A stretch of DNA of 64,000 nt from Haloplanus sp. HW8-1 (GCF_023703795.1 NZ_CP098518.1:124001-188000), one strand, 5' to 3'; shown: positions 17,617 through 27,248, numbered from the stretch's first letter. Notes: generated from the sequence alone by a model not told the origin. Numbers and translations: made by a program.

Positions 17617-17924
17617 AAGGCGAGACCTTCGAGGACGTCGCCCTGCGGATGGACGACCGGGACGACGTCGCGACCGCGCTGGCGGATCTCTCGGCCGGCC
17701 GCAATCTCGATGTCGGCGAGAACACGGTCACGCTCGCAGAGGACGTCCCCTTCGGCCACAAACTGGCGCTGCGACCGCTCGGCGCCGGCGACGAGATCGT
17801 CAAGTACGGCGAAGTGATCGGCGTCGCGAGCGCCGACATCGACGCCGGCGAGTGGGTCCACACGCACAACTGCGAGAGCATGCGCGGTCGCGGCGACAAG
17901 GCCGCCACGGAGGGATCGGCGTGA
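17613..17924 (+). CDS. UxaA-family SAF-domain small subunit
   Basis: A 103-residue SAF domain: DVPFGHKLALRPLGAGDEIV then KYGEVIGVASADIDAGEWVHTHN. In one-piece altronate dehydratases this domain is the N-terminus; in split systems (for example SuyA/SuyB sulfolactate lyase) it is a separate small protein. It overlaps the gene before by ATGA and the gene after by GTGA, so all three are translationally coupled and presumably form one enzyme. Confidence 0.9.
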   Translation: MKGETFEDVALRMDDRDDVATALADLSAGRNLDVGENTVTLAEDVPFGHKLALRPLGAGDEIVKYGEVIGVASADIDAGEWVHTHNCESMRGRGDKAATEGSA

Positions 17925-19039
17925 CCGACGCCGGATCCGTCGGGTCGCCACAGGGGTCGGTCGTCCGCGACGACGGGGCGGTCGGCGTCCGGGACCGGGT
18001 GCTCGTCCTCCCGTCGGTGATCTGTTCACACGTTGTCGCCGAGCGCATCGCCGAGCGGGTCCCGGGTGCGGTCGCCACGCCCCACGACCACGGCTGTGCA
18101 CAGCTCGGAGCCGACATCGACCAGACCACCCGGACGTTCCGCAACCTCGCGAGGAACCCGAACGTCGCCGGCACGCTCGTCGTGGGGCTGGGCTGTGAGG
18201 GCGTCCAGAGCGACGACGTGGCCGCCGACCTCGACGCCCGGTCGGTGCCGGTTCGCGAGGTGGCGATCCAGGACGTCGGCGGCACCGACGCCTGTATCGA
18301 CGCCGGGACGACGCTGGCGCGTGACCTGGTCGACGGCGGATCGGCGTCGAGCCCCTCCGGGCGCGTCTCCCTCGGCGACCTCACCGTCGGCGTCGTCGTA
18401 GGCGCCCCACACGCGTCGAACGTCGACGTCGCCGAACCGGTCGTCGGCGAGTTCGTCGCCGACCTGGTCGACGCCGGGGGGCGGGCGATCCTCGCGGGCG
18501 CCGAACGGTTCGTCGCCCATCCCGAGGCCGCACGCGAACGGGCGACGCCCGCGGCGGCCGACGACGTGACTGCGCTCGTCGAGCGCCACCGCGACCGCCC
18601 GGCGAAGGTGCGGCGGTTGCAGCGCATGGCGGAGAGCGAACCCTTCGACGAACTGACCCGGGCCATCCCGGACCGGCCGATCGAGGAGATCGTCGAGTAC
18701 GGTGCTCGGGCTGCGACGCCCGCGGGCGTCGCGTTGCTCGACTCGCCGTCGGAGTTCGCCGAAGCGGCGACCGGCCTCGTCGCCGCCGGCGCACAGTTGA
18801 TCGTCCACGTCACCGCCGACGGCGTGACGACCGGCCACCCGCTGGCGCCCGTGGTCAAGGTAAGCGGCGACGGGACGACCGTCGACGCGCTGCCGGACGA
18901 CATCGACGTGGACGCGCGGTCCGTAACGGCCGCCGACCTCCGCGAGCGCGTGCTAGCGATCGCCGACGGCGAGCCCTGTCGTGCCGAGCGACACGGCGTG
19001 ACGTCGTTCGCGATCACGCGCGTCGGACCGTCGATGTAG
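17921..19039 (+). CDS. UxaA/GarD-family large subunit, paralogue 2 (keeps HxHGC and GLGCE motifs)
   Basis: A 372-residue paralogue of the large subunit at 16426, started at GTG 17921 because it overlaps the SAF gene stop. It keeps TPHDHGCAQLG (His55, His57, Cys59) and GLGCEG (Cys92), the family's early metal-binding-type motifs. It has lost others: where paralogue 1 has ECGGSDATSG this protein has VGAPHASN (about 160-167), and PGNKEGG is absent. The C-terminal PLAPVVKVSGD remains. The pattern suggests an obligate partner of paralogue 1. Confidence 0.85.
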   Translation: MTDAGSVGSPQGSVVRDDGAVGVRDRVLVLPSVICSHVVAERIAERVPGAVATPHDHGCAQLGADIDQTTRTFRNLARNPNVAGTLVVGLGCEGVQSDDVAADLDARSVPVREVAIQDVGGTDACIDAGTTLARDLVDGGSASSPSGRVSLGDLTVGVVVGAPHASNVDVAEPVVGEFVADLVDAGGRAILAGAERFVAHPEAARERATPAAADDVTALVERHRDRPAKVRRLQRMAESEPFDELTRAIPDRPIEEIVEYGARAATPAGVALLDSPSEFAEAATGLVAAGAQLIVHVTADGVTTGHPLAPVVKVSGDGTTVDALPDDIDVDARSVTAADLRERVLAIADGEPCRAERHGVTSFAITRVGPSM

Positions 19040-19115
19040 CTCGCTCGGGGTCGCGGTCCGGCCACGGACCGGCGGGTAGCACAACAACTAAACCGCTATC
19101 AGTTCACCTCGGCGT

Positions 19116-21230
19116 ATGCCACTGGATCCGCCGAATCTCGATCCGTTGCTCTCCCCAGAATCGGTCGCCGTCGTCGGGGCGAGCCCCGATTCGTGGTACT
19201 CGTCGCGGCTGCTCGACAACCTCCTCGAGTACGGCTTCGACGGGACCGTCTACCCGGTCAACCCGAACCGCGACGAGGCGTGGGGCCGAACGTGTTACGA
19301 CGACCTGTCCGCGGTGCCCGAACCGGTCGATCTAGCGGTCGTCAGCGTGCCACGGGAGTACGTCGTCGAGACGGTCGCCGAGGCCGGCCGAGAGGGAATC
19401 CCCGCCGCGCTCGTCATCACGGCGGGATTCGGCGAGGCCGACGACCGAGGGGCGGAACTCGAAGCCGACCTGGCCGAGGTGGCGAGCGACCACGGCGTCC
19501 GCCTCGCCGGGCCGAACTGCATCGGCCTCGCGAACGCCGTCGAGGGGACCGTCCTGACGAGCACCTGTTCGCGACGGCCGGAGCCGGGACGGATCGGGCT
19601 GGTGAGCCAGTCCGGCGCGCTGGCGTTCACGACGTTCTTCGAGCGCGGCGCCGACGAGGACACCGACTTCGCGTACGTCGTCTCGACCGGGAACGAGGTC
19701 GACCTCTCGGTGACGGAGTACGTCGAGTATATGGCCGCCGATCCGGACGTCGACGTGATCTGTGCGTACGTCGAGGGGATCGACGACCCGCAGGCGTTCA
19801 TGCGCGTCGCCGACGAGGCGGTTCGCGCCGGAACCCCCGTCCTGACGGTCAAGGTCGGCCGCTCGGGCGTCGCGGAGGCGGCGACGCTCTCTCATACGGG
19901 ATCGCTGACCGGGAGCGACGACGCCTGGAACGCCGCCTTCGAACAGACGGGGGTCGAACGGGTGCCGGACATCCCCGACCTGCTGGCTCGGGCGAGCGCC
20001 CACACCGAGTTCGAGCCGCCGTCGTCGGATCGGCTCTGTATCGCCTCGACCAGCGGCGGCCTCGCGAGCCTGCTCGCTGACATGGCCGCCGAGCGCGGCC
20101 TCTCCTTGCCCGCCATCGACGGCGCCACCGAGCAGCGACTGCTCGATATGGACGACCTCCTGACGTTCGGCGAGATGCACAACCCCGCGGACATCCGCGG
20201 CTACGGGGCGGACGCCATCCCCGAAATCGCGGCGGCGCTGTTCGACGACGACGGCTTCGACGTCTACGTGTTCGCAATCGCGCTCTCGGCCGTCGACGCG
20301 GACGCCGCGGACATCGCGACCGATCTCCTGAGAGTCCGGGAGATGGCCGACGATCCCGTCCTCTTTCTCTGGACCGGGCGAAAGGAGCCGGCCGACCTCG
20401 ACGACCCACAGCCGTACGAGCGGGTCAGCGAGGCGGTCCCGCTGTACTACGATCCGTCGCGGTGTCTCGACGCCGTCGAGTCGCTGGTGGCGGCCGGCGA
20501 GGCCCAGCGCCGATCTTCGCCCTCGCGGGCCACCCTCCGGAGTGAGAGTGACGGGAACCGGGCGGGTGAGCTTCCGGCCGACCGCGTCCTCACGTGGACC
20601 GAGGCCGCGTCGTTGCTCGACGCGTACGACATCGACGTGCTGGAAACGCGGGTGGCGACGTCGCCGGCCAAGGCCGTCGAGTACGCGTCGGCGTTCGGCT
20701 ATCCGGTCGCGATGAAAGTCGACTCCGTCGACGTCCCCCACCGGACCGACGCCGACGCCGTCCGGGTCGGCCTCGAGGACGACGCGGCCGTCAGGGAGGC
20801 GTACGCGGCGATCCTCGAGAACGTCGCCGACTACGATCCGGCGGCCGACGTCGAGGGTGTCCTCGTCCAGCCACAGGTCGACGAGGGCGTCGAGGCGCTC
20901 GTCGGCGTCGCCGACGAGCCCGGCTTTGGCTCCGTCGTGACGGTCGGTCCCGGCGGCACGCGCGTCGAAGTGCTCGACGACGTGACGGTCCGTGTCCCAC
21001 CGCTCTCGGCGGCCGACGCGCGAAGCGCCGTGGCGGGGACGGCGCTGTCGGATCTCCTCGCGGCCCACCGGGGCCGGGCGGCGGCGGACGCGGAGGCGCT
21101 CGTCTCGCTCGTCCGGCGCGTCGGCCGACTCGCCGCCGACGTCGACGACCTGGCGGCGCTCGACCTCAACCCCGTCGTCGTCCACGAGGACGGTATCAGT
21201 GTCGTCGACGTGCTGGCTCGGACCGAATAG
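19116..21230 (+). CDS. ADP-forming acyl-CoA (acetyl-CoA) synthetase, fused alpha-beta
   Basis: A 704-residue NDP-forming acyl-CoA synthetase. The N-terminal CoA-binding domain contains SVAVVGASPDSWYSSRLL. The succinyl-CoA-ligase-like domain has GLVSQSGALAFTTFF, and the phosphohistidine site is SHTGSLTG (His260). From about residue 500 there is an ATP-grasp domain with YPVAMKVDSVDVPHRTD. The enzyme interconverts an acyl-CoA plus ADP and phosphate with the free acid, CoA and ATP. In haloarchaea acetate is usual, but here a hydroxy-acid or pathway intermediate is possible. Confidence 0.93.
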   Translation: MPLDPPNLDPLLSPESVAVVGASPDSWYSSRLLDNLLEYGFDGTVYPVNPNRDEAWGRTCYDDLSAVPEPVDLAVVSVPREYVVETVAEAGREGIPAALVITAGFGEADDRGAELEADLAEVASDHGVRLAGPNCIGLANAVEGTVLTSTCSRRPEPGRIGLVSQSGALAFTTFFERGADEDTDFAYVVSTGNEVDLSVTEYVEYMAADPDVDVICAYVEGIDDPQAFMRVADEAVRAGTPVLTVKVGRSGVAEAATLSHTGSLTGSDDAWNAAFEQTGVERVPDIPDLLARASAHTEFEPPSSDRLCIASTSGGLASLLADMAAERGLSLPAIDGATEQRLLDMDDLLTFGEMHNPADIRGYGADAIPEIAAALFDDDGFDVYVFAIALSAVDADAADIATDLLRVREMADDPVLFLWTGRKEPADLDDPQPYERVSEAVPLYYDPSRCLDAVESLVAAGEAQRRSSPSRATLRSESDGNRAGELPADRVLTWTEAASLLDAYDIDVLETRVATSPAKAVEYASAFGYPVAMKVDSVDVPHRTDADAVRVGLEDDAAVREAYAAILENVADYDPAADVEGVLVQPQVDEGVEALVGVADEPGFGSVVTVGPGGTRVEVLDDVTVRVPPLSAADARSAVAGTALSDLLAAHRGRAAADAEALVSLVRRVGRLAADVDDLAALDLNPVVVHEDGISVVDVLARTE

Positions 21231-21309
21231 CGGGCGACGATGGCGGGGCCGGGCGTGTGACCGAACCCCGCACGCTGATGTGTGTCGCCACGATAGGTGA
21301 CCACGTCGC

Positions 21310-22623
21310 ATGATCGATCCACCGAATCCGGACCGACTCGCGGAGATCAACGATGCGTCGATCGGCGAGTTCCCCGATCTGGTTCTGCTCGAACGGACGC
21401 GCGACCAGCCACAGGTCGACGACGTCGAGGCAGCGACCCGAGCGGCCGTCGACGACGTCCTCGACGCGTCGGCACTCGACGACGGCGCAGAGGTTGGCAT
21501 CACCGCCGGCTCCCGTGGCATCCACGACATGCCGGCGATCCTCGCGGCCGCCGTCGAGCATCTGCAGGGGAACGGCTACGAACCGTTCGTCCTGCCCGCG
21601 ATGGGCAGTCACGGGGGTGCGACCGCGCAGGGGCAGCGCGACGTCCTCGAGAGCCTCGGTATCACCGAGGCGTCGGTCGGGTGTGAGATCCGCTCTTCCA
21701 TGACGGTCGAGACGGTAGGGCGGGACGCGGCCGGGCGGCCGGTGTACGCCGCCACCGACGCCCTCGACGCCGACGCCGTGTTGCTGGCCAACCGCGTCAA
21801 ACTCCACACGGACTTCCACGGCGACGTCGAGAGCGGCCTGAGCAAGATGGCGGTCATCGGTCTCGGCAAGCAGCGCGGCGCCGACGTGACCCACCGGGCG
21901 GGGCTGGACGAGGGTCTCGACGTCGCCATCCCGGAGCGGGCGGCCATCCTCTTCGAGGAGACGCCCATCGTCGGCGGGATCGCCATGTACGAGAACGCGG
22001 CCGACCGCGCGGCCCACGTCGAGGGCATCCCAGTCGACGCGATCCCGGACCGGGAGCCGGAACTACTGGCGGCGTCAGAGGAACTGTTCCCGCGTCTGCC
22101 GGTCGACGACCTCGACCTGTTGATCGTCGACGAGATCGGCAAGAACGTCTCGGGCACGGGCATGGACACGAACGTGATCGGGCGGATGAACTACCACGGC
22201 CAGCCGGAGCCGGACACGCCGAACTACGACCGCATCTACGTCCGCGGACTCACTCCGGAGTCACACCACAACGCCATCGGAATGGGGCTCGCGGACTTCG
22301 TCCACGGCGACGTCGTCCCGGAGATCGATCTGACAGATACGTACATCAACGGCGTGACCGGTGGTGAACCGTCCCGGAGCAGCCTGCCGGTGATCGCGCC
22401 CTCCGACGAGGTGGCGCTCCTGTTGGCTTACTCGTCGGTCGGCCGTGGCTCGCCGGCCGACCTCCGGATCGGCTACGTCGAGAACACGCTGGAACCGGAC
22501 CGGATCGCCGTGTCGGCGCCAGTCGCCGCGGAGGTAACCGACCGGAACGATATCGAGGCGGTGAACGAGGTTCCACTCCGGGTGCACGACGGCGACTTCG
22601 CGTTCGATCCCTTCCGGTCGTAG
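21310..22623 (+). CDS. LarA-like (nickel-dependent racemase/epimerase superfamily, DUF2088-type) protein
   Basis: A 437-residue protein related to lactate racemase. A histidine in PAMGSHGGAT (His101) and a His/Lys-rich stretch VKLHTDFHGDVESGLSKM (His166, His170, Lys179) correspond in position to the catalytic His/Lys region of LarA. FVHGDVVPEIDL and NGVTGGEP follow. LarA homologues racemise or epimerise 2-hydroxy acids using a nickel-pincer cofactor. No LarB, LarC or LarE maturation genes are in this window. It is 80 bp after the acyl-CoA synthetase and precedes LutABC, consistent with interconverting lactate-like isomers. Confidence 0.78.
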   Translation: MIDPPNPDRLAEINDASIGEFPDLVLLERTRDQPQVDDVEAATRAAVDDVLDASALDDGAEVGITAGSRGIHDMPAILAAAVEHLQGNGYEPFVLPAMGSHGGATAQGQRDVLESLGITEASVGCEIRSSMTVETVGRDAAGRPVYAATDALDADAVLLANRVKLHTDFHGDVESGLSKMAVIGLGKQRGADVTHRAGLDEGLDVAIPERAAILFEETPIVGGIAMYENAADRAAHVEGIPVDAIPDREPELLAASEELFPRLPVDDLDLLIVDEIGKNVSGTGMDTNVIGRMNYHGQPEPDTPNYDRIYVRGLTPESHHNAIGMGLADFVHGDVVPEIDLTDTYINGVTGGEPSRSSLPVIAPSDEVALLLAYSSVGRGSPADLRIGYVENTLEPDRIAVSAPVAAEVTDRNDIEAVNEVPLRVHDGDFAFDPFRS

Positions 22624-22694
22624 GCCGTCGGCGTCGGGACCCGCCGTCCCGTCGACGCGATGGCTATTTGAACGGTGGTCGCGAAGCCTCGCGC

Positions 22695-23072
22695 ATGCCG
22701 GACTCGACCCAGGCGGAGGTCAGATCGAACTGGTGGATGGCGAACGCGGCGACCGTCGTCTGGTTACTGCTCCTGTACGTACTCGTCGTCCTCCAGGCGT
22801 TCGTCTTCGAGGCCTCACGGGCCGCGGCGCTGCTCGCAGTCCAGGGGTGGCTCTTCGTCTACCTCGTGTTCTCCATCGCGGCACTGTTCGGGTTCTACTA
22901 CGACGCAGCCGAAATCGTCGACGCGGGCCGGGATTGGCACCCGTACTGGTGGCTCTACGTCGTTGCGTCGTTTCTCTTTACTCCGTCGTTTACCTCCTTC
23001 GTCTACCTCGTCCAGCGTGGGCGTCACATCGGGCTCTACGTCAGCGGGCGCAAGTTCGGCCCGACGGTCTGA
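22695..23072 (+). CDS. Small membrane protein, three to four TM segments
   Basis: A 125-residue protein with hydrophobic spans around residues 16-35 (ATVVWLLLLYVLVVLQAFV), 44-65 and 80-100, and a basic C-terminus. It resembles haloarchaeal DUF4112/DUF4870-style small membrane proteins, but I cannot assign a family. A CTATTTGA box about 30 bp before ATG 22695 decides the start over an upstream in-frame ATG at 22668. It is convergent with the LutAB gene. Confidence 0.75.
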   Translation: MPDSTQAEVRSNWWMANAATVVWLLLLYVLVVLQAFVFEASRAAALLAVQGWLFVYLVFSIAALFGFYYDAAEIVDAGRDWHPYWWLYVVASFLFTPSFTSFVYLVQRGRHIGLYVSGRKFGPTV

Positions 23073-23138
23073 TCCCCGCCTTCCGGTTCCGAGGGGAGGA
23101 GTGCGTGACTTCCGAGTCGATGACCCGGCGCCTGCTGT

Positions 23139-25361
23139 TCAGGCCGCCGGATCGATGAGTTCGACCGGGTGTCGCGGCGTCGGTCCGAGCAGGTCGTCGA
23201 GTTGCTCCATACAGGACGTGCCGCTCGCGACGACCGTCCGGTTCTCGGCGGCGTCCGCGAACTGGTCGGCGAGTCGCTCGCCGACGTCCATGCTCAGTTC
23301 GTAGAACTCCGTCTTGTACCCGAAGCTCCCGGCCATGCCACAGCACTCCACGTCGGACGTCAGCACGTCGTACCCCAGGCGATCGAGGACCGCCTCGGTG
23401 TAGGGTTCGAGACCGAGCGTCCGCTGTTGACAGTGACTGTGGTAGGCGACGCCGTCGGCGTCGCCCCCGCCGGCAGTCAGGGGGGACGGATCGGCCCCGT
23501 TCTCCAGCAGGCCGTAGACGTACTCCAGCAGTTCGAAACTGTTCGACGACAGCGTCGCGTGGTCGTCCGCGTCGACGAGGCGTTCGTACTCCCGGTCGAA
23601 CATCGCGAGGTCGCTCGGCTCGACGACGACGACGTCGTACCCGCGGTCGACGTAGGGATCGAGCGTCTCGCAGACGGACGCCGCCTTTTGCTCGGCCGTC
23701 GCGATCATCCCCTGTGACAGCGGGGCGCGGCCGGAGCCACACACGTCCGGCACCACCACCTCACAGCCGAGGGCTTCGAGCACCCGGACCGCGGCCTTGC
23801 CGCGGTCGGTCTGGACGTAGTTGGTGTAGACATCGGGGTAGAGGGCGACCCGCCGACGCGGGTCGACGACCGGATCGCCGGCGTCGCGAGCGCTCGCCCA
23901 GTCGCGGAGCGTGGTTCGCTCGAAGGTCGGGAGGTCACGCCGGGCGTCGATGCCGAAAAGCGACTCCATGACGCCGCGGACCGGCCCCGCCGAGGCCACC
24001 GCGTTCGAGAGGGGGGCGGTCGCACTGCCCAGTTTGGCGGCGGTCTCGAAGTTCCCGAAGAAGCGCTTCCTGAGCGGCGTTCCTGCCGTCTCCTCGTCCG
24101 GGACGAGGCCGTCGACCAGTAGGTCGTCGAAGCCGGGATCCGTCCCGCGGTTCACCCGGTCCCGGACGACGGTGTTGATCCACGGGATGTCGATCTTCAC
24201 CGGACAGGCGTTGACACACCGGGAACAGCCGGTACAGAGGTCGTTGAACTCGGCGGCCGTGTCGAGGGACTCGACCCCGGCCTCCCAGCCGGTAGCGATG
24301 CCGCCGGTGTACGTCTCGCCACCGAAGGCGTGGCCGCCGACGGACTGGAAGTTGCCACAGGAGTTCGCACACGCCCCACACCGGATACAGTACAGCGTCT
24401 CCCGCAGGTCGTCGTCCTCGCGCATCGCCATCCGACCGTTATCGATCAGGACGAGGTGAAAGTCGCGGTCGGCGTCGTTCCCGCCGAAGTTCGGGTCCGT
24501 GGCCGCCTCGAAGTCGACCGTCGGCGTCTCGACCGGCGGCGTCAGGATCGAGAGATACTGCGGGATGTGTTGGCCCGTCGCGGCCCGGGAGATGAGTTCC
24601 GCGAACGGGTGGAGGTCGCCGATCCCCGGGATGATCTTCTCGATGCCGGCCACGGCGACGTGTGTGTCGGGAACCGACGCGCATTTTCGGGCGTTGCCCT
24701 CGTTGGTCACGAGTGCGATGGAGCCGCTATCGGCCAGCACGAAGTTCGCCCCGGTGATCCCGACGTCGGCGGCCTCGATCCGCTCGCCGAGGTAGTCCCT
24801 GGCGAACGCGGTCAGTTTCTCGGCCGTATCGAGCGGTTCGTCGTGGTCGAACTCGCGTTCGAACAGCGCCGTGACGTCCTCGCGGCTCCGGTGAAGCGAC
24901 GGCCCGACGATGTGCGAGGGCGCCTCCTCCGCGACCTGGACGACGAACTCGCCGAGGTCGGTCTCCCAGACGTCGGTTCCCGCCGCTTCGAGCGCCTCGT
25001 TCAGTTCGATCTCCTCCGTGGTCATGGACTTGGACTTCACGACGCTCTCGGCCCCGTTGCCCTCCACGACCTCGGTGACGTAGCGGTTCGCGTCGTCGGC
25101 GTCGTCGGCGACGTACACCGTCCCGCCGTTGGCCTCGACGGCTTCCCTCGTGCGCTCGATCAGTTCCGGCAGTCGGTCGATCGCGTCCTCCTTGATGCGT
25201 CGGGCTTCGGACCGGTACTGCTCGTGGGTGTCGGCGCCGACCTCGTCGATCCTGTCGTAGCGTTCCGCGTTGAAGTGGCGGGTGTTCTCCTTGATCCCCT
25301 CGCCCTCCGAGCGGAGGAGCGCACGGATGGCGTCGGCGTCGAGTCCTTCCGGCTTACTCAT
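23139..25361 (-). CDS. LutB-LutA fusion: iron-sulfur lactate-oxidation protein
   Basis: A 740-residue fusion. Residues about 50-310 form the LUD domain typical of LutB (GITGANFVLADSGSIAL, NEGNARKC). Two ferredoxin-like clusters follow, CIRCGACANSCGN and CTGCSRCVNACPV. The C-terminal third is LutA-like with two cysteine-rich CCG modules, DVCGSGRAPLSQGM and SHCQQRT...ECCGMAGSFGYK. In bacteria LutA, LutB and LutC together oxidise lactate to pyruvate. The stop codon of this gene is downstream and its start overlaps the LutC stop by 8 bp, so the pair forms one operon. Confidence 0.92.
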   Translation of the reverse strand: MSKPEGLDADAIRALLRSEGEGIKENTRHFNAERYDRIDEVGADTHEQYRSEARRIKEDAIDRLPELIERTREAVEANGGTVYVADDADDANRYVTEVVEGNGAESVVKSKSMTTEEIELNEALEAAGTDVWETDLGEFVVQVAEEAPSHIVGPSLHRSREDVTALFEREFDHDEPLDTAEKLTAFARDYLGERIEAADVGITGANFVLADSGSIALVTNEGNARKCASVPDTHVAVAGIEKIIPGIGDLHPFAELISRAATGQHIPQYLSILTPPVETPTVDFEAATDPNFGGNDADRDFHLVLIDNGRMAMREDDDLRETLYCIRCGACANSCGNFQSVGGHAFGGETYTGGIATGWEAGVESLDTAAEFNDLCTGCSRCVNACPVKIDIPWINTVVRDRVNRGTDPGFDDLLVDGLVPDEETAGTPLRKRFFGNFETAAKLGSATAPLSNAVASAGPVRGVMESLFGIDARRDLPTFERTTLRDWASARDAGDPVVDPRRRVALYPDVYTNYVQTDRGKAAVRVLEALGCEVVVPDVCGSGRAPLSQGMIATAEQKAASVCETLDPYVDRGYDVVVVEPSDLAMFDREYERLVDADDHATLSSNSFELLEYVYGLLENGADPSPLTAGGGDADGVAYHSHCQQRTLGLEPYTEAVLDRLGYDVLTSDVECCGMAGSFGYKTEFYELSMDVGERLADQFADAAENRTVVASGTSCMEQLDDLLGPTPRHPVELIDPAA

Positions 25362-25860
25362 CGTCGGCGAGCACCATCACGTGGACGTCTTCCGGCCCGT
25401 GGACTCCCTCGACGAGGGCGCCCATGTCGCCGGTCGCGCTCGCGCCGGTCGCGAGGACGAACGACCGCTCGCCCTCGTCGAACCGGCCTTCGAGCCAGTC
25501 GAACGCGGCGTCGAGGTCGGGGCACAGGTCCCGTTCCCGAACGACGACGACGTGGGTTTCGGGGTGGATGGAGACGAGTTCGTCCCCCGCCGCTCTCGAC
25601 TGGATCGCGACGGTTCCGAGCGACGCGACGCCGAGCCCTGCGGCCGTCACCCCGGTTTTCGCCTCACGGAGCTGTGCCGGCGTTGGGTTCAGCGTCACGG
25701 GCGCGTCCGCGAGGTCGACGTCCTCGAACGGAAGCGCGGCCCCGACTGCGGGGCGGTCGACGACCGCCGCGAGGGTCTCGGCGAACGTCTCGGGCGTGGT
25801 CACCGTCGACTCCGTGTTCGACTGTGAGAGTGACTGCTGGAACTCCGCTACGGAACTCAT
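25354..25860 (-). CDS. lutC: LutC (LUD-domain lactate utilisation protein)
   Basis: A 168-residue LUD-domain protein with GVTAAGLGVASLGTVAIQS, then LVSIHPETHVVVV and the late TGASATGDM-type segment that matches LutC. It is the first gene of a two-gene operon with the LutB-LutA fusion, overlapping it by 8 bp. The complex oxidises lactate in the cytosol with electrons passed through the iron-sulfur protein. The LarA-like gene nearby could supply the right lactate isomer. Confidence 0.9.
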   Translation of the reverse strand: MSSVAEFQQSLSQSNTESTVTTPETFAETLAAVVDRPAVGAALPFEDVDLADAPVTLNPTPAQLREAKTGVTAAGLGVASLGTVAIQSRAAGDELVSIHPETHVVVVRERDLCPDLDAAFDWLEGRFDEGERSFVLATGASATGDMGALVEGVHGPEDVHVMVLADDE

Positions 25861-25998
25861 ACCCGGATCAACGGCGAGGAGTCGAATAAAACTGTGTGAT
25901 TCCGCGTCACCCTCGGTTCCGGCGTGCTGTCTGCCGGTCCTCCGTACCCGTCGGCGACGGGCGGGGTGGCGGCCGATGTACGGATTGGACGGTACCGT

Positions 25999-26985
25999 TC
26001 AGCCGTCAGTCCAGGGGGTTTTGGCCATGTCGAATCGCTCGTACAGGTCGTGCAACGCGAGCAACGCCTCGTCTCGCTGTTCGTACACAGCCTCGGGATC
26101 GGCGTCGGACCAGTCGTAGACTCCCTCGCCGGATTTCAGGCCGTACGCCTCCTCCTCGATCCGCTCGGCGAGCGATCGGTTCGGGGTGGTCCCGCGGTCG
26201 AGTTCGGGCAGGAGATACTCCACCACGTCGTGGTGGACGTCGAGTCCGGAGTGGTCCGCCTTCTCGAACATCCCCAGCAAGGGGAGCCGGAACCCGAAGC
26301 CGGCCTTGATCGCCCTGTCGATCGCCTCCGGGCTGGCGACCCCGCGATCGAGCAGCGAGAAGGCCTCGTAGGCCATCGCCATCTGGAGTCGGTTGCCGAT
26401 GAAGCCCGGGACGTCCTTCTCGACTCGAACCGGCGTCTTCCCGAGGCGTTCGAGGAGCGCGTAGGTGGCGTCGACGACGGCGTCGCTCGTCTCCGCCCCG
26501 CGGACGACTTCGACGAGCGGGACGACGTACGGCGGGTTGAACCAGTGGGTGCCGACGACCCGCTCCGGGCGGTCGGTCGCCGACGCGAGTTCCGTTATCG
26601 ACAGACCGGACGTGTTCGACGCGAGCACCGCCTCGGGATCGGCGTGTGTCGACAGGGCCTCGAAGACCTCCCGCTTGATGTCGGGGTCCTCCACGACCGC
26701 CTCGGTGACGAACGTCGCGTCCTCGACTGCGGCCGGCAGCGAGGTGGTCCGGTCGATCCGAGCAGCCGCGTCGTCGGCCGTCCCGACGTCCACCTTGCCG
26801 GCCGCCACGAACGTATCGAGCACCGACCGAACGCGGGACTCGCTCTCGGCGAGCGTCGCCTCGTCGACGTCGTAGAGGCTGACGGACCGCCCGTCGAGTG
26901 CGAACGTGAGCGCGATGCCGTGACCCATGAGTCCCGCGCCGACGACGGCCACTTGGTCGAAGTCCTCGGGGACGTCCCGGGTCAT
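25999..26985 (-). CDS. 3-hydroxyacyl-CoA dehydrogenase family protein
   Basis: A 328-residue protein. VAVVGAGLMGHGIALTFAL is the NAD-binding motif. EAVVEDPDIKREVF, SNTSGLSITEL and VGTHWFNPPYVVPLVEVV carry the catalytic His/Glu context, and DVPGFIGNRLQMAM begins the C-terminal helical domain. It oxidises a 3-hydroxyacyl-CoA, or as in the L-gulonate dehydrogenase branch a free 3-hydroxy acid. In a sugar-acid island the latter is possible. A strong TATA-like ATATATAA lies at 27152-27159, about 140 bp upstream, implying a leader if it serves this gene. Confidence 0.92.
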   Translation of the reverse strand: MTRDVPEDFDQVAVVGAGLMGHGIALTFALDGRSVSLYDVDEATLAESESRVRSVLDTFVAAGKVDVGTADDAAARIDRTTSLPAAVEDATFVTEAVVEDPDIKREVFEALSTHADPEAVLASNTSGLSITELASATDRPERVVGTHWFNPPYVVPLVEVVRGAETSDAVVDATYALLERLGKTPVRVEKDVPGFIGNRLQMAMAYEAFSLLDRGVASPEAIDRAIKAGFGFRLPLLGMFEKADHSGLDVHHDVVEYLLPELDRGTTPNRSLAERIEEEAYGLKSGEGVYDWSDADPEAVYEQRDEALLALHDLYERFDMAKTPWTDG

Positions 26986-27248
26986 GGGCGGCCGGTTCCC
27001 CGTCGCCGCGTTGCCCCGGAAACTCCCCGGGGGTCGCTGGCCGACGTTTCGTCACGGTTCGGCTCCGGACCGGACCCACCGACGGTCCGGACACGTTCAC
27101 GATCCGCGATCGGTCTCGTTCGTGTCATACGCCGACCGACGAAGCCCGGTGATATATAACTGGGCGTCGTCACCTCGTCGGGGCCGCGAGGGGGCAAACC
27201 GTCGGGTGTGCCCCAGTCTTTTTGTTTCGTGACGGCAACGAGGTGGGC

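Noticed and set aside
19332-21530. Minus-strand open frame of 732 codons
   Set aside because: It is antisense to the acyl-CoA synthetase; no recognisable domain.
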